DNA from: Nitrospira sp.
GTDB lineage: Bacteria; Nitrospirota; Nitrospiria; Nitrospirales; Nitrospiraceae
DNA length: 64,000 nt
Reading direction: 5' to 3'
NCBI GenBank assembly: GCA_022843785.1
Contig: JALHMZ010000005.1
Coordinates: forward strand, 1 to 64,000
Of this stretch, positions 28,609-37,462 are shown in pieces. The position numbers and the translations under genes were made by a program. The notes under the pieces were generated by a model. The model saw only the letters and a list, made by a program, of their open reading frames with translations, made no database searches and had not been told where the DNA came from. Numbering within the stretch: position 1 is the stretch's first letter; each line of letters starts with the position of its first letter.

Positions 28609-28658
28609 GGACTCCCCCATCGATCGGCTGTTCATTATTTCCATACGCTTTTTCACAT

Positions 28659-29186
28659 TTATTCGGGAACGATCTGAGTTTGAAACGCGATGGTTCGTAG
28701 CCGCTGCGTTGGACTGCGATCGTTCCATTGAAGCTGCACAGTGACCTGAACGGTTCTGGACTGACTGGGAATCGGCAGAACCGGCGGGACAACCTGGACA
28801 ACGCCCTGCACGTTAGCCAAGTTTGTGGCGAGCACGAGCGCTCTCCACTGAGTGCAATCGCCTTGAACGGCTCGTGTTGCCATAATTGGCAGCAAGTCTG
28901 CCTTAAAGGGCGCTGCCGGGGGCGGTGCAGGAATTCCTCCAGCTAAGCAATTGCCGGGACCGACCGTCTGAAGATTATTGTAGGCCCACGCGTACCGGCG
29001 GTTGTTTTGAATTCGTTCCATCATGTCCGACGCGACGTTCGTCACAATGGTAAGGTCGTTGGCGTCCACATTTTTTGTGAATGACACGCCCTGCATCGCC
29101 GCCATCCCCATCACTCCCAAACCCAGGACCGTTGCCGACACCATCATTTCCACAAGGGTAAAGCCTCTTTCATGTCGTTTCTTCAT
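28659..29186 (-). CDS. PilV-like minor pseudopilin
   Basis: MKKRHERG/FTLVEMMVSATVLGLGVMGMAAMQ. Confidence 0.88.
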   Translation of the reverse strand: MKKRHERGFTLVEMMVSATVLGLGVMGMAAMQGVSFTKNVDANDLTIVTNVASDMMERIQNNRRYAWAYNNLQTVGPGNCLAGGIPAPPPAAPFKADLLPIMATRAVQGDCTQWRALVLATNLANVQGVVQVVPPVLPIPSQSRTVQVTVQLQWNDRSPTQRLRTIAFQTQIVPE

Positions 29187-29233
29187 GGTGCTGCTCCATT
29201 CTAGGCTCCACATGAGTCGATCAGACCATCCGG

Positions 29234-29743
29234 TTAAGTGGCATTACGCACGCAAGGAGTAATTTGCTGCTTGCACCATGTCACCTTTCCAGAGGGCGCT
29301 AGAGAGATCGTATAAATCAGGTTCGGAAGACGGACGCTCTGCAACTGAATCGTCTGGGTTGCCAGAGGCAGCGTACTCAGACCTCGCGGGGTAAAGCCGA
29401 TCGGAGTGGCCGGCAAGGGAAGCACGAAGTTGACGTTCAAGGGCAATCTTTCCAAGCCCAGGGGAGCCGTGAATGTCACTTGACTTTCAGCGCCCACAAC
29501 ATTGGCCGGTGTCGCCACAATCATGGCATTGCGACTGATGGCTGCCGAGCGCGCAAAGAGTATGCGGTTATAGAGGTTGCTTGTCGCTTGATTCAGTTCG
29601 TACCGGGCGTACATCGCGGTGAAATTCGGGGCTGCAATTCCTGCTGCAATCCCAATGATGGCAGTAACAATCATGATCTCGACCAGCGTAAACCCACGCT
29701 GATTAGGTTCAGGACCTCTGCCTGTTCTTCGTTGATACAACAT
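29234..29743 (-). CDS. GspH/FimT-like minor pseudopilin
   Basis: MLYQRRTGRGPEPNQRG/FTLVEIMIVTAIIGIAAGIAAPNFTAMYARYELNQATSNLYNRILFARSAAISRN. Confidence 0.88.
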   Translation of the reverse strand: MLYQRRTGRGPEPNQRGFTLVEIMIVTAIIGIAAGIAAPNFTAMYARYELNQATSNLYNRILFARSAAISRNAMIVATPANVVGAESQVTFTAPLGLERLPLNVNFVLPLPATPIGFTPRGLSTLPLATQTIQLQSVRLPNLIYTISLAPSGKVTWCKQQITPCVRNAT

Positions 29744-29966
29744 GGCGACTCCTGATCGAGCAAGGGGCATGCCGCTAACGATGGAGCACCGATGCGGCAC
29801 AACCATTTGTATTTGCTTTGATATTTATTTCTGGCGGTAAAGAGGTGCGCCACTTTTCGTGCAGACCGGCGACAATTTTCGGCGCGAGGCACGTAGAACG
29901 GTTTCGCCCCACACGCTGGGGACAGGAAACACACAGGCCGATTCGGCCTACTTTGCTCGTACTGAT

Positions 29967-30033
29967 CGAGAGCCTACTGTGGCGTCCTCAGATAGCAGGA
30001 CGTCGTTGCCGGTTGAGATGTATCAGGCTCTCG
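29967..30033 (-). other. Nested inverted-repeat structure in the pilB-fimT intergenic region
   Basis: Outer CGAGAGCCT 29967-29975 with AGGCTCTCG 30025-30033; inner CGTCCT 29983-29988 with AGGACG 29997-30002. Confidence 0.5.
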
Positions 30034-30102
30034 TGAAGACTATCGGCTGACTGCGATTATTACAGGAGGGCTTGTGAAGAATACTTGAGCAAAGCTTTAC
30101 CT

Positions 30103-31947
30103 TCACTTGATTGCCACTGCCCGAACCTGCCGGTAGGTTGTTACGCCCTTGAGGATCTTCCGAATTCCGTCCTGCACCAACGTCACCATACCCTCTTGCA
30201 TGGCTTGTCGAAGCATGGTTGCCGTCTTGGATCGGGACTGCACCAGCCTCTTCAGTTCATCCGAGGCAAGCAAGAGCTCATGGATCGCTACCCGCCCCTT
30301 GAATCCGGTGCGATTGCACAACTCGCACCCTCGCCCCCGGTAGAGCTGAAGGTCGGAACAGGCAATCCCGAGCTTTGCCCATTCCTCCGTCCCATACCCA
30401 CAAGCAAGCTCATCATATTCCTGCCGCGACGGCTGATAGGCTTCTTTGCAAGAGCTGCATATTGCTTTGCACAACCGTTGGGCCAGTATGCCGAGCATGG
30501 AATCGGCGAAGTTAAACGAATCGCATCCCATGTCCAGTAACCGCGTAACTGTTTCTACGGCACTATTCGTGTGCAGCGTACTCAGCACCAGGTGACCCGT
30601 GAGAGACGCTTCGATCGCGATATCCGCCGTTTCCTTATCGCGCATCTCTCCAATCATGATGACATCGGGGTCAGCCCGAAGAAAGGCCCTCATGGCAGCG
30701 GCAAAGGTAAAGCCGATCTTGGAATGCACCTGGACCTGCCGAAGCCCTTCCTGCGTGATTTCGACCGGATCTTCCGCCGTCCAGATTTTTCGTTCATCCG
30801 TGTTGATGTGTTTCAGCACGGCGTGCAGCGTGGTCGTTTTACCTGATCCGGTCGGTCCTACACAGAGAATGATTCCATGCGGCCGCTCGGACAGCTCCTT
30901 CACGGCGCGCAACACGTCGGGGGAAAACTCCATTCCCTCCAGCGGCATCGTTTCCTTCATAGAAAGAAGGCGCAGAACGACATCCTCATTGTTTCCCGAT
31001 GTCGGCAACGTCGCCACCCGCAACTCGATGTCGTGATTGCGGGGCACATTGAAACGAATTTTCCCATCCTGAGGTTTCCGACTTTCAGCGATATCAAGAT
31101 TCGCCATGATCTTGATCCTCGACACGACGGCTCGCCGGTAGGCCGATGGAATCCGCATAGAGGTGAAACAGGTCCCGTCAACCCGGAAACGCACAGACAC
31201 GTCCTTCCGATCGGCATACGGCTCCACATGAATGTCCGAAGCACCCAGACGATGCGCCTCGGCAATGACTTGATTGACCAGCCGAATGATAACGGAATCG
31301 TTCTCATAGCCATGGGCGCTTTCCGATTGGCTTGCCGGTTCAGACCCTGCCTCGATAGCCAACTCTCCAAGAGTGTCGGCAAGCGATCCTATGCGAGGCC
31401 GGCTTGTCTCGGCAGAGAGCAGGCGTTCGATGTCACGCCTGAGCCCGACGGAAAATGTGATGGTCGTTCCCGGAAACGCTCGTTGAATGTCGAGGACCCG
31501 TTCATAATCTTGCGGATCGTTCGCAACGATGTGCAGGACCGCACCGTGACGCTGCAACGGAATCCATGCATGTTCTTTCAGATAGTCAAGGCTGAGATTC
31601 TTCATCAAGCCAGCTTCAGCGATCGTGTATTCATCAAGAGACAGGAACGGACAATGATAATACTGGCTGAGTGCCGCCCCAAGTTCTTCCTCTGACACGT
31701 GGTAGCAATTGAGCAGCAGCGCTTCCAGCTCAATTTCCTGGCTCGCGACTGCTTCGATTGCGTCGTCTAGCGTTGCCTGACTGATGAGGGTGCGATAGAC
31801 GGCATAGTCCCGGATGCTGCGAGTCCATGTGCGTTTGAACTGGGGCGACTGACAAGCTTTCTTCGGGAGAGCCATCGCGACGATGTGCGATGGCTTGTCC
31901 TGTGAGATTGCCGGCTCGATCACGATGTGGTCCTCTTTCAATGACAT
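30103..31947 (-). CDS. pilB: PilB/GspE-type pilus assembly ATPase
   Basis: Walker A CVGPTGSGKTTTLHAVL; Asp/His boxes; tetracysteine CSSC...CELC. Confidence 0.93.
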   Translation of the reverse strand: MSLKEDHIVIEPAISQDKPSHIVAMALPKKACQSPQFKRTWTRSIRDYAVYRTLISQATLDDAIEAVASQEIELEALLLNCYHVSEEELGAALSQYYHCPFLSLDEYTIAEAGLMKNLSLDYLKEHAWIPLQRHGAVLHIVANDPQDYERVLDIQRAFPGTTITFSVGLRRDIERLLSAETSRPRIGSLADTLGELAIEAGSEPASQSESAHGYENDSVIIRLVNQVIAEAHRLGASDIHVEPYADRKDVSVRFRVDGTCFTSMRIPSAYRRAVVSRIKIMANLDIAESRKPQDGKIRFNVPRNHDIELRVATLPTSGNNEDVVLRLLSMKETMPLEGMEFSPDVLRAVKELSERPHGIILCVGPTGSGKTTTLHAVLKHINTDERKIWTAEDPVEITQEGLRQVQVHSKIGFTFAAAMRAFLRADPDVIMIGEMRDKETADIAIEASLTGHLVLSTLHTNSAVETVTRLLDMGCDSFNFADSMLGILAQRLCKAICSSCKEAYQPSRQEYDELACGYGTEEWAKLGIACSDLQLYRGRGCELCNRTGFKGRVAIHELLLASDELKRLVQSRSKTATMLRQAMQEGMVTLVQDGIRKILKGVTTYRQVRAVAIK

Positions 31948-31959
31948 TGTGCGGTATTC

Positions 31960-33417
31960 TCAATACTGAGCAACCCAGGCGCCCGGTGCGCGGTAGACCA
32001 GCGGAACCCCTCGATACAACCCCTGAGAAAGATCGTGGTCATACCACACTTCGAGCGTTCCGCCAGCGCTTGAGAGAATCGTTCCTCCCGTCACGACAGC
32101 TCCATAGACTCTTGCGCGTCCGGCTACGGTAATGTTTCCGGCGGCTGAGAGCACGCCATTGAAATGCACGCGCGAGAGTTGAACGGGCGTTCGGACTTGA
32201 TTTGCGACATGATCCGTATCCGGAGGGCTCAGCGCGGAGATGGACTGCCCCGATCCGTTTGGAGCAACCACAACATGGCCTTGCATGACCAGATGACCTT
32301 CCCAATAGGCCGTGTGAAGCCTGAGCGTTCCGATATTGTCCTCACGGGGCGCGCTTTGATCCAGCGTATCGATGAAAATCAAGCCCTGATGATCTCCAGG
32401 GCCTTTCGACTGAAATACAGCATCCGGAGTAAGCCCATGACCAGGGCTCACCACACCGTCCGGGTATAGGAAACCGTCTCGATCAATGGCGAAGTAGCGG
32501 CCATGCCGTTGTGCGATTCTCTTGGTATGTTCATAGTTCCATCGATCGAACTGAATACCGGGCGTCGGAGTCTGTTGCGGATGGATGTTGTGCGGAAGAG
32601 CCGGCAATTCTCCCGCAGGAAGCTGAGTCATACGCACATCACCGCCGATCCAGGCATCCATCCACCGATCTTCTCGATGGGACATCTCGTCGTATCCCAG
32701 ACCGGTTACCGGCACGATCCGGCTTTGCGCCGGAAGTTCTTCGGCCCGGCCGACGACAACATCTCCGCCCACCTTGAGATCGCCCCAGTGCACGCTGACC
32801 GGCGCCTCATTGCCCGGCTGAAAGAAACCGAGGTCCCGGCTCACTTGCACGGCTGCACGAAGAGGCGGCAGATCGACCGTGCCCAACTGCATCAGTACCG
32901 ATTGGCGAAAGGGCGGATTCGTGTGCGTCGCTACCCGTACATCGACCGTGCACAATAACCCCGGTGTCGACGGAGCGTAGACCTTGAGTTCTTCGATCCT
33001 TCCCAGATGGTGCAGGGCATGAAACAACCCCGTCCGGGAGTCGTTCGATACCTGATAGTCTGATGCCCTCCCTGTCTCCAAGAGAACGTCCGGCTGGCCC
33101 ATGGTTCCAACAAATTGTGAACGGCCGGTCTGATCGAAGAATGAGAGTATCCCTTCAATATCGTGATTCCTTTTTGCCAAGGTTGCAGAGAACGCTGATC
33201 CCGCCGACTTCCCCTGTGGGCGATGAAACCATGACACGACCACTTCACCCGCCGCATCGGCCAACTGCTGAGCAACCACAGCCTCTCGCCCTACATTGGA
33301 ACTAATTGTCTCCTGCCCAGCAAGATTTAAAATGGTGGCTCCCAGCAAAGACAGGATCAGCACAAGCACCATCGCCCCAATGAGTGCGATTCCCCGCTGG
33401 TTATTCGTTTTGCGCAT
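31960..33417 (-). CDS. PilX-like pseudopilin with large C-terminal domain
   Basis: MRKTNNQRGIALIGAMVLVLILSLLGATILNLAGQETISSNVGREAVVAQQLADAAGEVV, then about 400 aa of beta-rich sequence. Confidence 0.75.
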   Translation of the reverse strand: MRKTNNQRGIALIGAMVLVLILSLLGATILNLAGQETISSNVGREAVVAQQLADAAGEVVVSWFHRPQGKSAGSAFSATLAKRNHDIEGILSFFDQTGRSQFVGTMGQPDVLLETGRASDYQVSNDSRTGLFHALHHLGRIEELKVYAPSTPGLLCTVDVRVATHTNPPFRQSVLMQLGTVDLPPLRAAVQVSRDLGFFQPGNEAPVSVHWGDLKVGGDVVVGRAEELPAQSRIVPVTGLGYDEMSHREDRWMDAWIGGDVRMTQLPAGELPALPHNIHPQQTPTPGIQFDRWNYEHTKRIAQRHGRYFAIDRDGFLYPDGVVSPGHGLTPDAVFQSKGPGDHQGLIFIDTLDQSAPREDNIGTLRLHTAYWEGHLVMQGHVVVAPNGSGQSISALSPPDTDHVANQVRTPVQLSRVHFNGVLSAAGNITVAGRARVYGAVVTGGTILSSAGGTLEVWYDHDLSQGLYRGVPLVYRAPGAWVAQY

Positions 33418-33436
33418 TCGTACCATGCGTGCCTTC

Positions 33437-34195
33437 CTACGACCGAAGACTGACCTCTCTTACCGCATGATGTGTGGAGCGGTTTGATTCGATCTCCACC
33501 GCTACGCGCTTCACCCGTGATGGTTCAGACGTAGCGCGCCCCCGGTCGTCTCGATACGCGAATCGAGCATTATCCAGTCCCCCGACAAGAGTGCCGGCCC
33601 CTCCATCCACCATACGCATCAGCCGCAACAATCCCTGTTCATCATGTTTGGTGTAGTACACAACATGGTTTCTCACTTCGACTGATGCTCCTGTTGGGAA
33701 TGCTGATTGAAGCGGCTCTGCCAGTGTCAGAAGAGTGCGTTGCCCTGCACGAGCGAGACGATGCAGTTCACACGTGCGCAGCCCACAGATAGCAACCGAC
33801 TTGCCTTCACCCCATCCACTGCCGTCTTGCACCGCAAGAACCGATTGCCCCTGGGCAATGTCGCCGATGGTCGTCGTCCGTTGAGCATTGATATTCGCCC
33901 GGAATTGAAATTCATCCGAATTCGCGATGACGATCGATTCAGCCGTTGCAAGTCGTGCTTCCTGCTCAAACACGGCCAGCCCTAATCGAAGGTCTTGTTG
34001 ATGTGCAAGATCACGCTGCTGCCTGGCAACATGCAGGCGTACGATGCTGAATATCTCCAGCACTGTCGCGAGCACAATGACACCGGCCGCCAGACCGATC
34101 AGCAATTCTGGAAGGCAGACCCCGTTCATGCCGGAAAGAGCCGACGTCCTCCTTGCACATTGTTTATCTGATACGGTCTCGCGGAGCTGGCTCAT
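33437..34195 (-). CDS. PilW-like minor pseudopilin (second cassette)
   Basis: Prepilin-like MNG/VCLPELLIGLAAGVIVLATVLEIFSIVRLHVARQQRDLAHQQDLRLGLAVFEQEAR. Confidence 0.8.
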   Translation of the reverse strand: MSQLRETVSDKQCARRTSALSGMNGVCLPELLIGLAAGVIVLATVLEIFSIVRLHVARQQRDLAHQQDLRLGLAVFEQEARLATAESIVIANSDEFQFRANINAQRTTTIGDIAQGQSVLAVQDGSGWGEGKSVAICGLRTCELHRLARAGQRTLLTLAEPLQSAFPTGASVEVRNHVVYYTKHDEQGLLRLMRMVDGGAGTLVGGLDNARFAYRDDRGRATSEPSRVKRVAVEIESNRSTHHAVREVSLRS

Positions 34196-34674
34196 CGTTG
34201 CCCTACAAATGCGGGATTGGCACGAAGTGTTGCCACCATAACCTCTTGGGGGCCTCTCTGACCGACATAGGAAGACACCGCTCGGATCGCCACCATGCCG
34301 ACAGACCCTAGCGGTCCCGGATGATCTGTCTCAACGCTCCACACCATTGTGATTCCGTTACGCTCCAGCATAGCGGTGTATATTCCATCGTCTGCCATGA
34401 CGTCGGGATTCTGCCCATCATCCTTCATCATGGTCTCAGGAACACCGTCGCCATCGAGATCGTCTTCAAGGAGATACGGCCACCGGACGGACTGCTTGAC
34501 CTCCAACCGGGCCTGAGCCAGCTCCAGCGCCCTGCTGGTCAGTACTCCTTGGCGAGCATGCCCGGATGAGATCTGCACGGCTCCTATTGCCCCTATGAAA
34601 GCGATTCCGCAAATCACCATGGCGATCATCACTTCGATAAGGCTGAACCCTGTTTCCTGTGCCTGCTTCCTCAT
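34192..34674 (-). CDS. PilV-like minor pseudopilin (second cassette)
   Basis: MRKQAQETG/FSLIEVMIAMVICGIAFIGAIGAVQ. Confidence 0.85.
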   Translation of the reverse strand: MRKQAQETGFSLIEVMIAMVICGIAFIGAIGAVQISSGHARQGVLTSRALELAQARLEVKQSVRWPYLLEDDLDGDGVPETMMKDDGQNPDVMADDGIYTAMLERNGITMVWSVETDHPGPLGSVGMVAIRAVSSYVGQRGPQEVMVATLRANPAFVGQR

Positions 34675-35108
34675 AAAATCGACACCCTCCCGGTAATGCC
34701 GACGGTTACTGTTTGAGTCTGTCCTTTTGTGTTGCGGAGATGAATCGTCGTGGCCGTGGCAGATCGGCCACTGGGATGGAACAGGATTTCCAGACCTGCA
34801 CTCGGCTCGTCGATGGCAACTTCTTTATCTGCATAGCGATACACATGATGGAGTGTCGCCTCCAGACCATTGACAAACTGCGAGACAAGCGCCTGTTGTT
34901 CAAGGTCAAAAGTAATGCGAACCCGATCACGGTGTGCCATTGCAAGCTGTCTCGCGAGGCGAAGTTCAGACGCAACCTCCTCCGTGACACTATGGATCTG
35001 CTCACTAGAATTGAGAGTCAGGAAATTAGGAATCGCCAGAGCCGAAATGATGCCGGTGATCGCAAGCCCCACCATGAGCTCCATCAACGTGTGGCCTTCC
35101 TGTTTCAT
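34671..35108 (-). CDS. GspH/FimT-like minor pseudopilin (second cassette)
   Basis: MKQEG/HTLMELMVGLAITGIISALAIPNFLTLNSSEQIHSVTEEVASELRLARQLAM; start reset to 35108. Confidence 0.85.
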   Translation of the reverse strand: MKQEGHTLMELMVGLAITGIISALAIPNFLTLNSSEQIHSVTEEVASELRLARQLAMAHRDRVRITFDLEQQALVSQFVNGLEATLHHVYRYADKEVAIDEPSAGLEILFHPSGRSATATTIHLRNTKGQTQTVTVGITGRVSIL

Positions 35109-35414
35109 ATACGCCTCTCTCAAATGATCAGTGTCAGTTACGTCCCTTTGGAATGATTGCATCTCAAGAGTCATGCCGCTCTTTGAGTGCGATGGTGTGG
35201 GTAACACTGTCTGATGATGCCGATTGGCGGAGAGAGTTCAACTTGTTGAATCAACGAAGCGATTTGAATGCATCACAAGCGCTGCCACCCGGATGGAGTG
35301 CTTGTGAGAGGACAAGTTCGTGAGCCGATGCTGTTACTCGGGAGATACAGTGCTTCATGAAGAGATACAGCGGACGAGACAGGGAGAGCGGACGGGCGTG
35401 GGATGGAAGAAGAA

Positions 35415-36206
35415 CTATGAGCCAGCCAACAAGCCTAGGTACCAATCGAGAAGGGGTTGCCCGAAAAATAACGAGATGACTGCGCCACAGACAAGAAACG
35501 GACCGAACGGGATATAGTCCTCTCGCTTGATCACGTGAGCAGCAATCAGGGTAACCCCGACAAGCGAACCCAAGAGAGAACCAACCATAATCGTCATCAG
35601 AGCCGGTTTCCAGCCGAGGAACGCCCCGATCATCGCAAGCAGCTTGATGTCGCCTCCGCCCATTCCCTCTTTCCCGAACAGGTAGGGACTCACCCAGGCA
35701 AGAAACCACAGGATTCCGCCCCCGACGAGCAGGCCGATCACACCATTGACCAACCCAAGCGGCAGGATGGTGGCGGCACTGACAAGCCCCACAACGATGC
35801 CAGGAAATGTGATCGCATTGGGAATGATTTTGTGGGAGAGATCCGTTCCGGCTACAACCAACAGAGCCGAATAGAGCAGGCCATACACAGCGGTAGACCA
35901 GTCCGGCCCGAAGAACCACAGGAGGCCGACATAGCCTAACGCATTGAGCGCCTCCACAACCGGATAGCGGATGGGGATGCGCACCCGACAATTGCGGCAA
36001 CGGCCAAGCAGGATCAGATAGCTCACAACGGGAATGTTGTCGTACCAGGCAATCGGATGAGAGCAGGAGGGACAATGGGATCCGGGCCACGCAATCGATT
36101 CACGGCGGGGCAGCCTGTAGATACAAACGTTGAGAAAACTACCGATGAGGGCGCCAAACAGCGCAACGATTAGATAGACCGGAAACATGATCTGATGCTC
36201 AATCAT
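35415..36206 (-). CDS. pilD: Prepilin peptidase (PilD, A24)
   Basis: GSFLNVCIYRLPRRESIAWPGSHCPSC...GRCRNC...GTDLSHKIIPNAITFPGI...GMGGGDIKLLAMIGAFLGW. Confidence 0.96.
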   Translation of the reverse strand: MIEHQIMFPVYLIVALFGALIGSFLNVCIYRLPRRESIAWPGSHCPSCSHPIAWYDNIPVVSYLILLGRCRNCRVRIPIRYPVVEALNALGYVGLLWFFGPDWSTAVYGLLYSALLVVAGTDLSHKIIPNAITFPGIVVGLVSAATILPLGLVNGVIGLLVGGGILWFLAWVSPYLFGKEGMGGGDIKLLAMIGAFLGWKPALMTIMVGSLLGSLVGVTLIAAHVIKREDYIPFGPFLVCGAVISLFFGQPLLDWYLGLLAGS

Positions 36207-36295
36207 GCGTAGGACATGGACGCTTCCGTCATGCTGTTAGAGTTGTGCCTGGTTGTTTACTGATTCAGAAACCCTGTGGCCCTGAAGATCCACCA

Positions 36296-36325
36296 TTTAC
36301 TTTCACCAACGATCATTTCTATAAT
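36296..36325 (+). promoter_or_regulatory. Putative sigma-70 promoter for the LuxR-type HTH gene
   Basis: TTTACT 36296-36301, 18-bp spacer, TATAAT 36320-36325. Confidence 0.5.
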
Positions 36326-36416
36326 TCCATCGAGATTCGTCTCTATGGTGCAGGCTGAATACAATCGACTCCCAGTATACCTGAACGGCCCGTTAGTCAA
36401 AGGAGAACTGATCAAC

Positions 36417-36695
36417 ATGGCAAAAGCAGTTGGGAAGCCACGGGTTCGGAAATCTCTAGCCGACCTTGAGCCTCCCTCGCGCGCAAAGCGTCCGGAAGCA
36501 TTGACGTCGCGAGAGCAGGAGATTCTAGAATTGATTTGGGCTGGTTTTAGGAACAAGGAAATCGGCCTGCGGTTGAAAATCAGCGTCAAAACCGTCGAAG
36601 CCCACCGGGCGAACATGATGAAGAAGATGCGGGTGTCCAATACGGCTCAACTGCTGAAGACCGCCATCCAAGGCAACCTGCTGAAGATTCGCTAA
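36417..36695 (+). CDS. Stand-alone LuxR/FixJ-type HTH regulator
   Basis: ALTSREQEILELIWAGFRNKEIGLRLKISVKTVEAHRANMMKKMRVSNTAQLLKTAI; AGGAG upstream of ATG 36417. Confidence 0.88.
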   Translation: MAKAVGKPRVRKSLADLEPPSRAKRPEALTSREQEILELIWAGFRNKEIGLRLKISVKTVEAHRANMMKKMRVSNTAQLLKTAIQGNLLKIR

Positions 36696-37462
36696 GATTT
36701 GGTTGAGAGGCCCCTCTGGCGTGCTGCTTCGAACAGCAGCACCGCCGCAGAAGCCGACACGTTCAACGATTGGACGTGGCCCCGCATGGGGATACGAATG
36801 CGTTCGTCACAATGTTGCAGCAGTCCCGGCCTGATTCCTGTTCCTTCACCGCCGAACACCAGTCCGACCGGTCCACGTAGATCGACATCCGTGTAGAGTT
36901 TACTCGCAGACGGTTCTACCCCATAGACCCACACACCCACGGCCTTCAATGACTCGATCAACCGGCTCGTGTTCGTCACCCGCGCCACGTGCATATGGTC
37001 GATCGCGCCGGCTGAAACCTTTGCGACGACCGACGTCAGTCCGGCTGCTCTCCGTTCCGGAATGAAGACGCCATGGACACCGGCGCCTTCGGCAGTTCGG
37101 ATCACCGCGCCGAGATTATGTGGGTCCTCCACCCCATCGAGAATGACCAGCAGCGGCGGCTCACTGCGTTCTGCCGCGCGGGCAAGAATTGATTCTTCGG
37201 TCTGATAGGCCTTTGCGGCAGCAAAAGCCACAATGCCCTGGTGCCTGCCGTCTGGTACCAGCCGATCGAGCGAAGCCAATGGTTGGACATGGACGGGAAC
37301 ATGGAGGGATCGCGCCAACTGAACCAAGTCCGCAAACTGTTTGTCGGTCCTGATGACAAGAAGACGCTGCAGCGGCCTGCTGCCCGCCTTGAGTGCCTCG
37401 CGCACGGCGTGGAGGCCATAGAGGACTTCCTGCTCGTCAGCGCTTCCAGCGGCTGGTGCCAT
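36692..37462 (-). CDS. rlmB: 23S rRNA (guanosine-2'-O-)-methyltransferase RlmB (SpoU family)
   Basis: EEVLYGLHAVREALKAG-like start; LDGVEDPHNLGAVIRTAEGAGVHGVFIP; LVFGGEGTGIRPGLLQHCDERIRIPMRGHVQSLNVSASAAVLLFE. Confidence 0.95.
   Translation of the reverse strand: MAPAAGSADEQEVLYGLHAVREALKAGSRPLQRLLVIRTDKQFADLVQLARSLHVPVHVQPLASLDRLVPDGRHQGIVAFAAAKAYQTEESILARAAERSEPPLLVILDGVEDPHNLGAVIRTAEGAGVHGVFIPERRAAGLTSVVAKVSAGAIDHMHVARVTNTSRLIESLKAVGVWVYGVEPSASKLYTDVDLRGPVGLVFGGEGTGIRPGLLQHCDERIRIPMRGHVQSLNVSASAAVLLFEAARQRGLSTKS

Noticed and set aside
29740-29780. Sigma-54 promoter CGGCAT-N5-TTGCT upstream of fimT
   Set aside because: It would place the transcription start only ~6 nt before the ATG and put the RBS inside the promoter.
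30103-31947. c-di-GMP-binding MshEN domain at the PilB N-terminus
   Set aside because: The region resembles MshEN, but the RLG...G motif residues are degenerate (ELEALLLNCYHVSEEELGAALSQ), so ligand binding cannot be supported.
35251-36090. Minus-strand 279-aa ORF
   Set aside because: Out-of-frame overlap with pilD; Cys/Arg-rich shadow translation.
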